A stretch of 64,000 nt of DNA from Stenogyne calaminthoides (Eukaryota; Streptophyta; Magnoliopsida; Lamiales; Lamiaceae). The stretch spans positions 13,840,085-13,904,084 of the forward strand of contig JBBCBC010000033.1 of the NCBI GenBank assembly GCA_037126765.1. The letters run 5' to 3'. Shown here piece after piece: positions 46,241 to 58,181 of the stretch. Within the stretch, counting starts at the first letter, position 1; each line of letters starts with the position of its first letter. The notes beneath the pieces are model-generated. The model was not told the origin of the DNA. It was given only the letters and a program-made list of their open reading frames with translations, and did no database searches. The translations under genes were made by a program, and so were the position numbers.

Positions 46241-48120
46241 CTATTACCACAAAATGGATTAGCAAACTGATAATGTTGCTCAATGTTGCTCTACTATCTT
46301 TAAACATGGAATCACAAACAAAAAAACTCACCAAAGTGATATCTTCTCAACTATTTTCAGAAATAAGTATGCGCACAAGCCTCTACAAAAGAGTTGAGGT
46401 CTCCTACAATTACACAATTTGAAATTTCAGCTTCTTCATAAGAACTTTTGCAGAATAGTTATCTGTAAATATGAAACAGAAACTAAATACTAATCTTGTA
46501 TTGAAACAAACAAATTAATTTGATGCATAAGTTAATAAAATTAGAATCGGAGGTTATGGGCCAGATTAAAATGGAATAATAACAAAAAGTTAATCTTGTA
46601 GAGTAATAAGCCGCAATACACAAATTAATAGGTATATATCAGAGAAAATAATCCGACATTATTTTAGCTATAGTGTATTGAATTAACAAAAATAGAGTTT
46701 TTTTACAATAAAGGAATTAAATGAACTCACCAACCAGGTTCTAATAAATGATCTCACAATGCTAGGATGAGAATTGAGGAATCGGTTTTTAGAGCACTCA
46801 CAACTCAAAAGCTAGGTAACTAAGCACTAACTCAAAATATAAACCTTATGCATACGGCTTCAAAATCAGAATTTTCCAACTAACAATAAGGTAGACATGA
46901 TATGCAACGCAATAAAAACATAGAAGACAAATTGGGAAAAAAGGTTGTCACTCCAGTCTCTAATTATACAAACACAAAACACACAGGCGTTCAAGTAAAA
47001 TCAAAATCGTCAAACAACCTTAACTCATAAATCTCATCAGGTGAATATTGCATTCTTTTACAATGCCACCAAATTTAGAAATAAAACTTACATTAGACCA
47101 ATTAGTTATGTTGTATTGAGGCCAATAACCTCAATTCAACATTACAAAAGCTCACACAATCATTGACATCACGATCTAACATTACGCTTACAATGTTAAC
47201 TAATATAATTAAACTACAAAATCTGCATTCCTATAATAAAAGAACATTAAACGAAAGTAAGAACAAATGATACTACAAAATTAAAAAACCCTTAGTGATT
47301 AATTAAACATTCCATGAAAACCCAAAAGGCAAGATGAAAATTCTCTAAATTTCATCATACTAAGTAAATTCAGGTACACAACAATAAAAAATTAAGACCC
47401 AAAAAATTAAAAGAAAAATCACCCTAAATAGAATACTTATATTAAATTTTCTTTCGATTGGACAATAATAAACTAAACAATCAACCTTTTTTTCTGCACA
47501 AGAGAAATACTCACAGCAAAAGAGAAAAGATGTGTCAGGTTGTTGAAGAATGAAGCCCTCGAAATATGAAAAAGCATACAATCTCAAAATTACATCTTTT
47601 TTTTTAACAACTCGTATCGATAAGAAGCGCCACCATTGTTAATCAATTCCTGCAACCAAATAAAAAAAAAAATCATCAGATCTTCCAATATATGCAATGC
47701 GTATCTACAAGACATACAAAGATGAGGTTGACAATAGACGGGGGGGAAGCAAAAGAGGTAAAACTGAGGAACACAGTAGTATTCAGTGGGTTTCCCTATG
47801 AAGACGGAAGGTCTTGAGAATAACATTTAATGGAGAAATTATGAGGGGAGAAGGAGATTAACCGACTGATTAGATTTTTTATTTTTTAAACGTAACAAAC
47901 AAATTAGAATTAATATAAAATTTAAATAATAATATATCATCTTGACACATGGCAGAAGCTGGAGGATGACACTTGCCAGCATTCTATTAGTGCAATCCTA
48001 CTTTTATATAATAATATAAAATTTAAATAATAATAATATATCATCTTGACACATGGCAGAAGCTGGAGGATGACACTTGACAGCATTCTATGAGTGCAAC
48101 CCTACATTTATATAATAAGA
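46241..48120 (-). mobile_element. Helitron-like insertion, left end not located
   Basis: AT-rich, without an intact coding region. Its right edge, read on the minus strand, starts TCTTATTATATAAATGTAGGG after an A (48121 complement), as Helitron 5' ends do. The first 100 bp are present twice in tandem (48120-48014 and 48013-47915). Two short minus-strand ORFs (47826-47590 and 47587-47360) could be captured exon pieces but match nothing I know. I could not find a convincing CTRR end with hairpin on the left. Confidence 0.4.
47915..48120. repeat. Two-copy tandem repeat, about 103 bp
   Basis: Both units hold CATCTTGACACATGGCAGAA, GCTGGAGGATGACACTTG and AGCATTCTAT, with a few substitutions (CCTACTTTTATATAA against CCTACATTTATATAA). 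Confidence 0.9.
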
Positions 48121-48239
48121 TTCAACTATCCGAGGAAATTGAGACTTTGTTGGGTCATTTTGGGAATACAGATCTTGATATATGAGATTATGATCAATGA
48201 TCTCTCTGGGATATTCACCCTCAAATGACAAATGTTGGT
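48121..48239 (+). other. Short unidentified coding-like stretch
   Basis: It reads EEIETLLGHFGNTDLDI, stop, DYDQ, stop, LWDIHPQM in one frame. It looks like a decayed exon or retrotransposon coding piece. I do not recognise it. It ends where the F2 LTR begins. Confidence 0.25.
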
Positions 48240-49564
48240 TGTTGGTCCCGGGGTAAACGAGTCTCACACGTGTATGGGGGGGAAAGATACACGTGTATAG
48301 TGATTTTTAAACTTTTACAGCAACACTATAATCAGTGAGTCAGGGTATCCTGAAAACTAGTCCTGAGAAGCACAAGATGCCCTGAGTCAAAGTCTACTGA
48401 GACAATAACACTGAGCGACTTTCAGAGACTTCAGATAAACTCAACTGATCTGAGTTTTAAATAAGAGTCCAAATAAGCTTGGAGTAGATAATGGTCTTAC
48501 TGAGCAGCTTACTAACTCAAACACACACAAGCTTTCAGACTGAACACAAGCAGCTTACTAACTTCTTCTCTAGAGCTTTCAAGCTGAACACGTGCAGCTT
48601 ACTCACTATTTACAACTCTCACTCTCCAACAACTACACACTCAAACTTCATAATAAAAGGGTTTGGGTTTTGTTGGTTTTCAACTAATGTGAGATATCGT
48701 TTTACAATAAACACAAGGTAAAAGGCTAGGATATCTCTAACTAAGCTTTGAAAATGCTTGAATCTAGGCTTAGTAAATGAGCTCTCTACAAAGATGAAAC
48801 ACTTGGGAAATTCTTAGGGTTTCGAGTTCTTCACAATGTAAACTTGAATATGAATGAGCTCTAGAGTTGCTTGATTTCCCGTAACCTTGCAACGGTGAAG
48901 GTCACTTGTTTTTATAGGTAACTCACCAAGGTCACTCTTGAAAAACTATCTGTTGGAAGAGATAGCATCAAGGGTTTCCTTATTTGGTTAGAAATGAACG
49001 GCTATATTAGGGTTTGAACACTCCCTTGCATAGTTTGGGTAACAAGTAACCAAGCCAGCCAATCACTACTTTCTGTGAGCTGGAAGATATCAGTCCTGAC
49101 ATTTCCTCAGAGATATGTCGCTTTCAGTGTCATTAACGTACGCTGTTGTCGCCTTCTCACTGGTCGAACTCTTCCTTTGAACAGAGACAAACAAAACGGC
49201 TCTTTTCAAGTCAACTACACTGAACTGATATGCTCCTTAATGTCTACGAATGTATAACATTCTCTTTGTTTGTACTAAGAATGAACAAAACACTATTTAC
49301 TAATAAATAGTTGTTCAGGGTCTTCTGGGTCAGTACAAAACAGTCTTCACGATCTTCAGTCTTTCAGGATCTTCATGATTTCAGGGTCTTCTGAAGTATC
49401 CCTATATATCATGATCTATATCTGCTGACTATACATGGTGCAGATAGTTCTGATCCTATCAACTAGAGAAAACCTGATCCTGATCTATAAAAATGTTCTG
49501 ATACATATCATACTCAGGGGTTTTGAGATCTAATCAAAATCTTTATTAAATTAATCTCCCAACA
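48240..49564 (-). repeat. 3' LTR of F2
   Basis: TGTTGGTCCCGGGG to AATCTCCCAACA, 1325 bp, shorter than the 2022-bp LTR of A because of fewer internal repeat units. The PPT complement (ATTTCCCCCTTTTGGATG) follows directly. Confidence 0.9.
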
Positions 49565-49805
49565 ATTTCCCCCTTTTGGATGATGCCAAAACCATTTTGT
49601 TACAGTATCAAAAAGAAAACAGAACCTAACTCCTACTCAGGTTTTCATTTCCTAAGATAAGTAACCAATAGTTATAAAACATCAGTAAGATAATGAGATA
49701 TTATCTTTTCAGAACAAAAATCAGTAGATTTTTTCATTGATTGAAAAGATCATAAGTACAGGATACAACTTTTATCCTACTCTACTAAACATCAGAAATA
49801 TAACT

Positions 49806-51102
49806 TCATTCTTCCTCAGACTCAATTTCATCAGATGGAGGATCAAGGTTGAACATTCCATAGTATCTCTTCTTCAGCTCTTCTCTCTCCTGAATGATCC
49901 TCGCATCATTTACAGTCAGTCCAAGATACTCTGCTTGATCCACAAAGTCTACATATATGAAGTCATAATTGATCATTCCATTCTTGAACTTGGGTGGTGG
50001 ATACTTCATTTGCCCGGGAGCCTTCAATTGATATCCCAGAGTGTCAAACCAATCAAACCACTTTTGACACATATCAGTGAAGTTCCTCAACAGATATGCA
50101 ATGAATGCATCATCTCTGTTAGAGATAGAATGAGGCCAAGCTTGTAAAATGTCATACTTAACCACAAACTCCCTCTTGGCTTGCTCCCACTTATCACTCA
50201 TCTCAATGGGCATCCACTTGTCAGTATGAGGCCATTGCCTCTTCCTCGGTTTAGTGCCTCTCCTCCTGAGGACATACCTCTTAAATCCACTCCTGATCCT
50301 TTTTGCTTCCTCTCTTGCTTTTCTGGTCATCTGTACTCCTGACACAGAAGCAGCAGCCTTCCTTCTCTTTTCAGCTTCCATCATTTTCACTGAGTTATGC
50401 CAATCCTAATTGATTCTCTTAAGGAAACATCATATTCCCCAAAGCCTTCTTTAAACAGGTCATCAGTTTCAGACTCCTCACTTCTTTGAGCTTCAGCAAT
50501 ATCTGCCTCAGAGAATTCTTTAGACAATTTCCTCCTGATTAGCTTCTCAGCTTGTTTTTTCTTCAGTGCAGGTTTTTCAACAAATGCAAAAGATGGTTTT
50601 GGAGGGTTCAAAACACCATGAGCTTCTCTCATCTTGCTCGATTCTTTAGCTCTCTGCCTTTTAGTCCTTTGTTCTAACACCTCCTTGGCAGCTTCAGGAT
50701 GAATCAGTACTTCAGGCTCCTTCCTTTTTCCTCCTCGATGAATGATCACCTCAGCTTCAGGATGTTTTCTTTCCAATGCAGGCAAATGAGCAAGTCTATC
50801 ATAACTTTCCCCCATTTTGGCATCATAATCCTTAAGAATCGTAGACAGGGTTCTGTTCATGTGCATTTGCTCCCTCCCAACAGATCTCAGCTCAACAGCA
50901 ATAAGGAAGTTTTCATCTTGCATCCTTTGTAGTACATTCAAGCTAGTTGATGTATCTTCAACAAGACCACCATACGTTGTGCTCATTTTCTCCATGAGTG
51001 ATGAACTCATTTTCTCAACAGCAGCTTTAACTAGTTCCTCAGTTCTTGCCTTCATCAAATCCTCCAACATCTTTGATCTTAGCTCAAATCTCCTCTCCAT
51101 CA
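49806..51102 (-). pseudogene. aORF of F2, C-terminal 430 codons
   Basis: Starting at the truncation: RRFELRSKMLEDLMKARTEE, then LNVLQRMQDENFLIAVEL, EVIIHRGGKRKEPEVLIHPE, a basic patch (KKKQAEKLIRRK), a frameshift near 50390, and the C-terminal domain (DKWEQAKREFVVKYDILQAW, MKYPPPKF, YYGMFNLDPPSDE) ending at 49806. It is close to F1 at the residue level. It is charged, with coiled-coil character, and has no membrane segment. Confidence 0.82.
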
Positions 51103-52492
51103 AACCCATAGGTTGCAAGTGGGTCTACAAGCGTAAGACCGATGCAAATGGCAAGGTACAAACCTACAAGGCTAGATTGGTGGCGAAAGGTTACAGTCAA
51201 CGCGAAGGCATTGACTATGACGAGACTTTCTCACCAGTTGCTAAGATCAAGTCCATTCGAATTTTACTTGCGGTAGCAGCACACCTCGATTACGAGATTT
51301 GATAGATGGATGTCAAAATAGCTTTCCTCAATGGAAACATTGATAAGGAAGTGTTCATGACTCAACCGGAAGGTTTTATCTCAAAGCCAACATCTAATCT
51401 TGTGTGCAAGCTCAGACGATCCATCTATGGGTTGAAGCAAGCTTCTAGGAGTTCGAATATCCGATTTGATGAGGCTGTCAAATCATTTGACTTCATCAGA
51501 AACTCGGAAGATCCGTGCATCTATCGGAAGTGCCATGGGAAGAATATTGTCTTCATAGTTGTGTATGTTGATAACATACTGATTATGGGGAACAATATCC
51601 CTCTCATGCAGTCCGTGAAAGAATGGTTGTCAAAGACCTTCATGATGATAGATCCAAGAGGATGTTGGGGCTATCAGAGTCCACCTACGTAGATAAGGTG
51701 TTGAAGCGATTTACGATGGAGAACTCTAAGAGAGGTTCTCTACCTGCATGTCATGGGATAAAACTGTCTAAGAAGGATTGTCCTTCCACAGACAATGATA
51801 TCAAGCACATGAAGGACATACCATATGCATCAGCAATTGGGTCCATCATGTACGCAATGACTTGCACTAGGCTAGATGTGGCCTTCGCTGTCAGCATCAC
51901 TAGTAGATACCAACAAAATCCGGGTGAACCTCATTGGATTGCTGTCAAGAATATTCTTAAGAACCTCAGACGTACTAAAGAATACTTCTTAGTCTACGGG
52001 GGACAGTCAGAGCTAGAGGCTACTGGCTATGCGGACGCAAGTTTCCAATCCGACTGTGATGATTACAAATCTCAGTCAGGCTATGTGTTTACTCTCAATG
52101 GTGGGGCGGTTAGTTGGAATAGTTCCAAGCAAGATACTAGCGCGGACTCAACAACCGAAGTTGAGTACATTGTTGCGGCTGAAGCTGTCTGGATAAAACA
52201 GTTCTTAAATGAACTAGGGGTAGTTCCGAGTGCCAGCAGTCCAATAAAGTTATATCGTGACAACACTGGTGCGGTTGTGCAAGCTAAGGAACCGAGATCC
52301 AATAACAGAAACAAGCATGTGCCGAGGCGTTATCACTTGATTAGAGAGATAATCGCTAGAGGAGAGATAGAGTTAGAACGTGTTCCCACAGAAGATAATT
52401 TGGCTGATCCTTTCACTAAGGCTTTGAGTGTTCATGTACACACTAGACATTTTAATGGTCTAGGGGTTAGTCATGTAGGTGATTGGCTTTAG
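51103..52492 (+). pseudogene. Reverse transcriptase and RNase H of E1
   Basis: KWVYKRKTDANGKVQ, YDETFSPVAK and MDVKIAFLNGN in the first frame, with adjacent TGA and TAG at 51301-51306 where Trp and Gln occur in relatives. The catalytic motif reads YVDN (51564-51575) in place of YVDD, so the polymerase was inactive. Near 51640 a short deletion and frameshift remove about 15 residues. RNase H (to 52492) is open: GYADASFQSD, EVEYIVAAEA, LYRDNTGAVV, NLADPFTKAL. Confidence 0.92.
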
Positions 52493-52495
52493 TTC

Positions 52496-52506
52496 AAGTG
52501 GGAGAT
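52496..52506 (+). other. Polypurine tract of E1
   Basis: AAGTGGGAGAT directly before TGTTAGTGTTAG; fixes the 3' LTR start. Confidence 0.92.
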
Positions 52507-54055
52507 TGTTAGTGTTAGTGTCCTAGAGATAATCCTTTGTATGGACATAATACGAAGATAATATTCAGTGTTGGTTTAATATTATTGTTTATTTAATATT
52601 AAATGTATGGAATTACACTTATTAGAATATTATGTTTGATTGTTTGCATTTGTTCTTATCTGTATTCCCTTGAATCACTGCTGTCATTGAATACGTGAGA
52701 ACTCAAATGACTTAAGCAAGATTCTCAAACAGTCCCGATCAAGGATCATCGAGAATGGGATATTGATGATGCAATGGAGATCGGTGTGCGATCTGCATCA
52801 TACTCTTAGAGAGTGTAGTAAGATCTCACTTACTACGAGATACTAGGTATCTCATGATGGATGCACAAATACCTTAGAGGGTATTGGTATACCCATCCGA
52901 GCAACTGTTTGATGTAGTTCTACTATATGTGTCTACGGGTGTTTCGGTTAGTGTGAGCGATGTGATACTCCTTTGACTTGAGGTCAATACGCACGACATG
53001 TGTGGAGTGATGAACTTTGACCATTACCGACGCTTACACCCTTCCATGGGTAGATATGGCTTGGATTGAGTTCATAACGAAATGCATGTGCGTGGTAGTT
53101 GAGCCAAGAAATGGATTCATTCCTCAAAGTGGACTTAGAGAGAATACTTATCTTCTCGTCATAATTAGATCAAAGTCATTGACCAATGCACGTCTCCTTA
53201 GACTTTGTGACCAAGGGTGACACGAATGATCAATTAGTGATTTGAGATTAATCGATTAAGATATTTGAATAGACACTTCATCATGTTTAAGGCTAATCGA
53301 GTATTCGTGAATGAAAGGAGGAAATCGCAATAGCCCATGTTACAGTTACAGGTAGTTGCACATTTCTCGCAACGTACCTCATATATTGAGAATGTCTGAT
53401 TTATTGTCTAGGGTTCAATTAAGACCATTAGTTTGACTAATCGCTCTATATATGAGGGCATATGGGTCACACAACAAGTAACTCCCGTATACGGATTAGA
53501 GTTGGTTGATTAAGTATTAAATTGGATTTCAATATTTAATTTATGGAGAATTAATAATATATTAATTTTGAATTAATTATTTTTATTTTTTAATTAAATT
53601 AGATTTAATTAAATAAGAATCCGAAAATAATATTATGGAATATTATTGTAGGAAAATATCTGTAGGGAAAAAAATATGTCTTTGAGATATGGTTTTCAAG
53701 ATTAGGAATTATCTTCCTAATAAAGATTTGCTTAAGATATAAGCTAATCTCTCCCTATATATATGAGGTCCCGGGATTCATTATTTACTACAACAAGAAA
53801 ACCTAGTTTCTCCATAAAATCTAGGATACGAGTTTTCCTAGCAAATTACGTCTCAGATTTAACTCTGGCAAATCCTTGCAAATCTGTTCACGGGGATTAC
53901 ATGGATACCATAATTGAGAAATCTGCCTTTGATCTACTGTAAGGTTTATCTTTATGTTTATTTGACTCAATTATGCAATTGTATGTTCGTTGTTGGTGAA
54001 CTATTTATTTCTGCTGCGCATGTATTACGAGTATACGTGCCTCTATATTCCAACA
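52507..54055 (+). repeat. 3' LTR of E1
   Basis: 1549 bp, ends ATATTCCAACA. TATA-like CTATATATATGAG at 53755-53767. It is closer to the inverted copy at 60463-62008 than to 44242-45850 in several stretches (for example CTTAAGATATAAGC). Confidence 0.92.
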
Positions 54056-55174
54056 ACATGATGCTGAGACCAAGTCTCCTGCTCTTGAAGACCTGAAGAA
54101 AGACCTGTCGAGCAAAATTGGTAACCTCAGTACATAACTGAAGACTCTTTTTGAGGGAACCAAAAATGGGGAAGAAGAGAAAGATACTGAAGTTCAAGGA
54201 AGACTAAATCAGGTGGAGAACTGTGTTGCTGAGATCCAGATCAAGCTGGATCAGAAGAGACTGAAGAAAGATGCGAAAGCAGCAGCAGAACTCGAACAAG
54301 CAGAGGTTATCTCTTCTTCAACCGAGTTTAAAGAGAGAGTGAAGGCAGCAAAGAAAGATAAGAAAACAATTGCTACAGAGAAGAAGAAAAAGCTGCTGGA
54401 ACTTACTGAGAAGAGAAAAGCCGAGGAAAAGAAGAAAGCTGAGAAGAGCAGAAAGAAGAAACATGAGGAAGCATCAAGCCTAGACAAATCTTATTAGCTT
54501 AAGAAAAAGAAAGGGCTAGTTGCTGAATCTGGAGAAGGATCTCATTTCGTAGAGCCAATTCTTCCTGGAGATGTGGATGTGATTGTTAAGCCTGACATAA
54601 ACATGGTGAAGGAATGGAAGCAGATCAAAGGAGAATGGTACATCACAGCTTATATCAATCAGGTTATTCTCATTGCTGAGGACAAAGACGAAATCTTCAG
54701 ATATTGGTTGAGTAACAAACATCCAGTATTCTATGAATGCATAATGAGGGAGGCGAAGAAACTGAGCTGCATTCCAGTTGCGCCTGAAGTCGAGATCATG
54801 GAATACAAGAAGACTCCTGATGGGAAGTTGTACAAGATTGCATTAAATGCAACCCTGAACAAGTGCTTGGCCCAAGATGACATCTTTGAAGAACACAAGG
54901 TTGCTGAAATCAAAGCAAGACTCTATGAAATGTGTGCGATCCCAGTGGAAGAAAGGGACTGAAGAAATCAGAAGGCTTAATTTTTGTAAGATCAGATAAG
55001 AATACTTTCATCATGAACTTGTAATGCTCAAATTATCAATGAAATGTTCTATCTTTCTGATCTCAAGACAAACTCTCGTTGTCTTCTGATTTACTGTTTT
55101 TCTCTACTTTTATCTTTAATATTGTTCAGCATACTTTCTGGTTAATGTTTTGGTTCCCTCAAAAAGGTGGAAAT
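54056..55174 (+). pseudogene. K3': C-terminal part of a B-like aORF, with its 3' untranslated end and PPT
   Basis: One frame from 54057 to 54962 with TAA/TAG breaks (54134 region and 54495-54497). Coiled-coil and Lys/Glu-rich middle (KKKLLELTEKRKAEEKKK), then a C-terminal domain with VKEWKQIKGEW, DEIFRYWLSNKHPVFYECI and LYEMCAIPVEE that lines up with the end of the B aORF. After it come about 200 bp without coding, and a PPT (AAAAAGGTGGAAAT, 55161-55174) before an LTR start. It lies on the plus strand, opposite to B. Confidence 0.82.
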
Positions 55175-56190
55175 TGTTGGGATATTTATAGTGTTGATGG
55201 AAGTTCCAAAACAATTGTAATAGGATCAGTCGAACCTGTTAGTCAACTGATGAGTTTATAGGAAACCAACTGAACATGTTAGAGAGCTGATGGAATATAT
55301 TAGGTCACATATTGAGGGGGAACTCAATATGTATAGGTTAAGTCAGAAGATTAGAAGACAAGATCAGCAAATGCAGAAGATCAGAAGACCTATTCTATTG
55401 GAATATTAATTGAATCTAAGACAACCATATCAGAAGACTCAAGATAATCTGATCAGTAGGTTACTGATAAGATCAAGTAAAGTCAGAAGCATGATAAGTG
55501 TATCTACTTATCCTAAACATACGAAGAGATTCAGATCAGAAGAATGTCAACATAGCTGGCTTTACAAGACGCCGAATGAGTGTACTTGTTAGCCACTAAG
55601 ATCTCGACACGTATGTACGGAATCTGATGATGGAGGATATGGCGTATCAGGCCAAACGACTAGAAAGGACAAAATTGTACGAAAACGGCATGACCTTCCT
55701 GAGCACGTCAACTCAAACCTGCAAGATACCTAAAATAGCCTGAGATTCAAATTACTCTCCAACGGCTCTTTGATTTCATGGTCTATAATTATGAGATCAA
55801 ACCTTCAGAGTAAGGTTACGGAAATAATCCACAAGCTCAATACAAGCGATTTCCGCAAGAAGAACACCAAGAACTCAAGTATATTCAAAGTGTTCATCCC
55901 ATAAGTTCTTAGCAAGAATTCTTATCCTTTAGCTTTAGGCTACTCAGAAACTAGGATATAATTCCAGTTGGAACAATACAAATCTTGTCCATACCAAGTG
56001 TTAGGTTAAGTTTGTTTAGCAAGATCTCAAGCTAGGGTTTCTAGTCTTGATTTCTGGGATTGGTTGAGTGAGAACTCTTGAAACATCTGTTGTACTGTGT
56101 TGGACTAACACATTAATCTAAGTCCAGTTGGTTAGTTGGTTCCCCTGCTTATAGGGAAGAATGAATGTAGGATAAGTTGTCCGAACCACT
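55175..56190 (+). repeat. K 3' LTR, B family, truncated
   Basis: It starts TGTTGGGATATTTATAG after the PPT and follows the B LTR in inverse orientation (GTCAGAAG, CAACGGCTCTTTGATTTC, AGGGTTTCTAGTC) for 1016 bp. It stops at 56190 in the middle of GTCCGAACCACT, where E2 Gag coding begins. Confidence 0.85.
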
Positions 56191-56448
56191 GTGCAGCTCG
56201 AGAGTCATCCCGAGGAGCATAACACACTGAGCCTGGGAAGCATCATCTTGATGCTTCTTCTGAGCCTCGGTGTCAAACTCCTCGGCTTCTTCAGTACCAG
56301 CCTCCGGGGTAGCAGGCATTGGCGTGTCCAACACGTACTCAATCTTTTCTTGCCTGAGAACCAAATGAACGTTTCGATGCCAGTCGAGAAAGTTTGGCCC
56401 AGCCAATTTGTTCATTTCCAAAACGCTTCTCAATGATAAGTTATTCAT
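56191..56448 (-). pseudogene. Gag N-terminus of E2
   Basis: It starts at the Met of MNNLSLRSVLEMNKLAG; upstream in-frame codons belong to the leader. It contains GPNFLDWHRNVHLVLRQEK, YVLDTPMPATP and DDASQAQCVMLLGMTLEL, the pattern of copia Gag. Open to the breakpoint at 56191. Confidence 0.85.
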
Positions 56449-58176
56449 TTCAACAATTCTAGAGAAATAAAATAAAACTGGAATTAAACACATAACTCCT
56501 ATGATCAATATTCAACAATCAAAATAAACGTGGCCTTTTAAGTTTATTTAGTCTCCATTATTTTCACATATTTAACAACCTCATCGGAAGAATACAAATT
56601 TATATCCAATATAAATCATAATGGACTAGGATCCACATTTCTACTATCATAATCTCAGCTTTGGCTGAATACTATAATAGCAGAACTGGTAGGTCTCCAA
56701 ACAAATTGCAAAACTGCAACTCCCAGTTGATTGAACCTAGTTCAATCGGATGTCCCTTAACTTTCGTTTCCTTGCTTTGGCTGGTCAAACAAAGTTAAGT
56801 TGGTTTACAACCATCAAGCGGCGACACTATGTGTCCCTATAAAAGTCCCGTTGAATGTAGATCCGAGCAAAAAACTTTGGTCTTAAATACCCATTGGAAC
56901 AAAATTCCCGGTTTACTTTTTATTTTGATGGAAGACATCGTTTCAATTTAATGAAAAACCATATTTTAGTGAGGAACATTTTAAAGGCGGGGTATTAATT
57001 GCTTAATCGAGATCCGAACATGTTAATCTATATCACATTTGAGCATCTATTGGGCGCCGCCTAACCAAACATGACATTATACGGACTAACACTTATACGG
57101 GCGCCGTCTACCCAAACAATTAATACGGTCCGATAAATATTGGGTGCCGCCTACCCAAAAAGTTATAATGAGGATGTAAAACCGTTAACAAATTTAAATA
57201 TTAAACAAGTTAATCAAGTGGGATTTAATAATTCCTCTTAAAATGAATTTCAAAATCCATTTTAAAATTCAATTTTAAATTATTAAAAGTTAATAATTAA
57301 TCAAATTAATTATTATTAAAAGTCCAACTTTTAATATTATTAAAAATTAATCAAATTAATTTTAAGGTCATAATTTTAATTGTTTTGTTGTTAGGGGCTC
57401 AGATGCAATTTCCAAAATTGCACCGGAGGGCCTATTCCAAAATCAATTTGCAGAATAACCCTCCGCCATCACCGCCCAAAATTTGACATCATCCAATCTG
57501 TATTTTGGGACAACCATTTCCAAACACCAACCCGAATCAGTAACATTTCAGAATTAATCTAATCAATTCATCAAATTCGTCCAACTGTAAAAATCGAAAT
57601 CGAACCCAAGGGAACAAAATCGAATGAAACAAGCAACATATCGAGAACCCAGAAACTGGAAATCATAGAACTCGATCGAAAACCAGAAGAACTGGAAATC
57701 ACAGAACCCAATCGGAAAACCAGAAACAAAGGAGAGCTCGAGGCGTCACGAAATTAAAACCGGAGCTCGATGCGAGTCACCACCGCCGCTCAAGCGCGCG
57801 AGTGACTCATCGTCGAGCAAGATGGGTTGCGCGCAGAGCAGCAAACCCAATTGTGAACTGGTTCCAAACCAGAAAACCTGAACGAAAAACCGAATCGGTG
57901 CCACCGATTTGTTTCAATTCTGGTGGCGCGCCGCCTCGATCCAAAATCAAGAGGAGCACTGCCGAGAAAAGAGACGACGTATGGAGGCAGAGCGGTGGGA
58001 CAACGACCGAAACGCGAGGCACAAGGCCTGAGACGAAAGTGAGATCGCTCGGAGTATACCGCGAGCCCCCCACGCGTTGCGAGGTCTCGGCGCCAAGCGC
58101 CGACCTCTAGCAACACGACATGGCGTCGCGGCCAAGGGTCGAGCGAGCAGCAGCTACGGGAGGGTTTCTCCGTGAG
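56449..58176 (-). other. Leader of E2, inner part
   Basis: Long non-coding leader. 57600-58176 is GC-rich and gives overlapping ORFs on both strands that look accidental. 56990-57150 has three copies of a GGGCGCCGCCTACCC-like word (57051, 57100, 57144). 57180-57380 is very AT-rich. Confidence 0.5.
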
Positions 58177-58181
58177 AAAAC

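Larger units (their letters stand above)
48240..51102 (-). mobile_element. F2: 3' end of an A-family element inside E1
   Basis: 3' LTR (48240-49564), PPT (49565-49582) and the last part of the aORF (51102-49806) on the minus strand. Everything upstream is missing; at 51102/51103 the sequence changes to the E reverse transcriptase. No target duplication is expected after such truncation. Confidence 0.85.
44242..54055 (+). mobile_element. Element E1: Tork-like copia, plus strand, with internal replacement
   Basis: LTR 44242-45850, PBS 45852-45863, leader, then foreign material (46240-51102), then RT and RNase H (51103-52492), PPT and LTR 52507-54055. Gag, protease and integrase are missing. 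The two flanks (GCTGG before, ACATG after) do not match, so the outer LTRs may come from two different insertions joined by recombination. Confidence 0.75.

Noticed and set aside
47360..47826. Two minus-strand ORFs in the Helitron-like region as captured genes
   Set aside because: Cys/Phe/Tyr-rich from T-rich DNA, no domain, adjacent but in different frames; kept only as a note.
54251..54487. Minus-strand hydrophobic Phe/Ser ORF
   Set aside because: Antisense shadow of the Lys/Glu-rich coiled-coil of the K aORF (AAG/GAA codons read as CTT/TTC).
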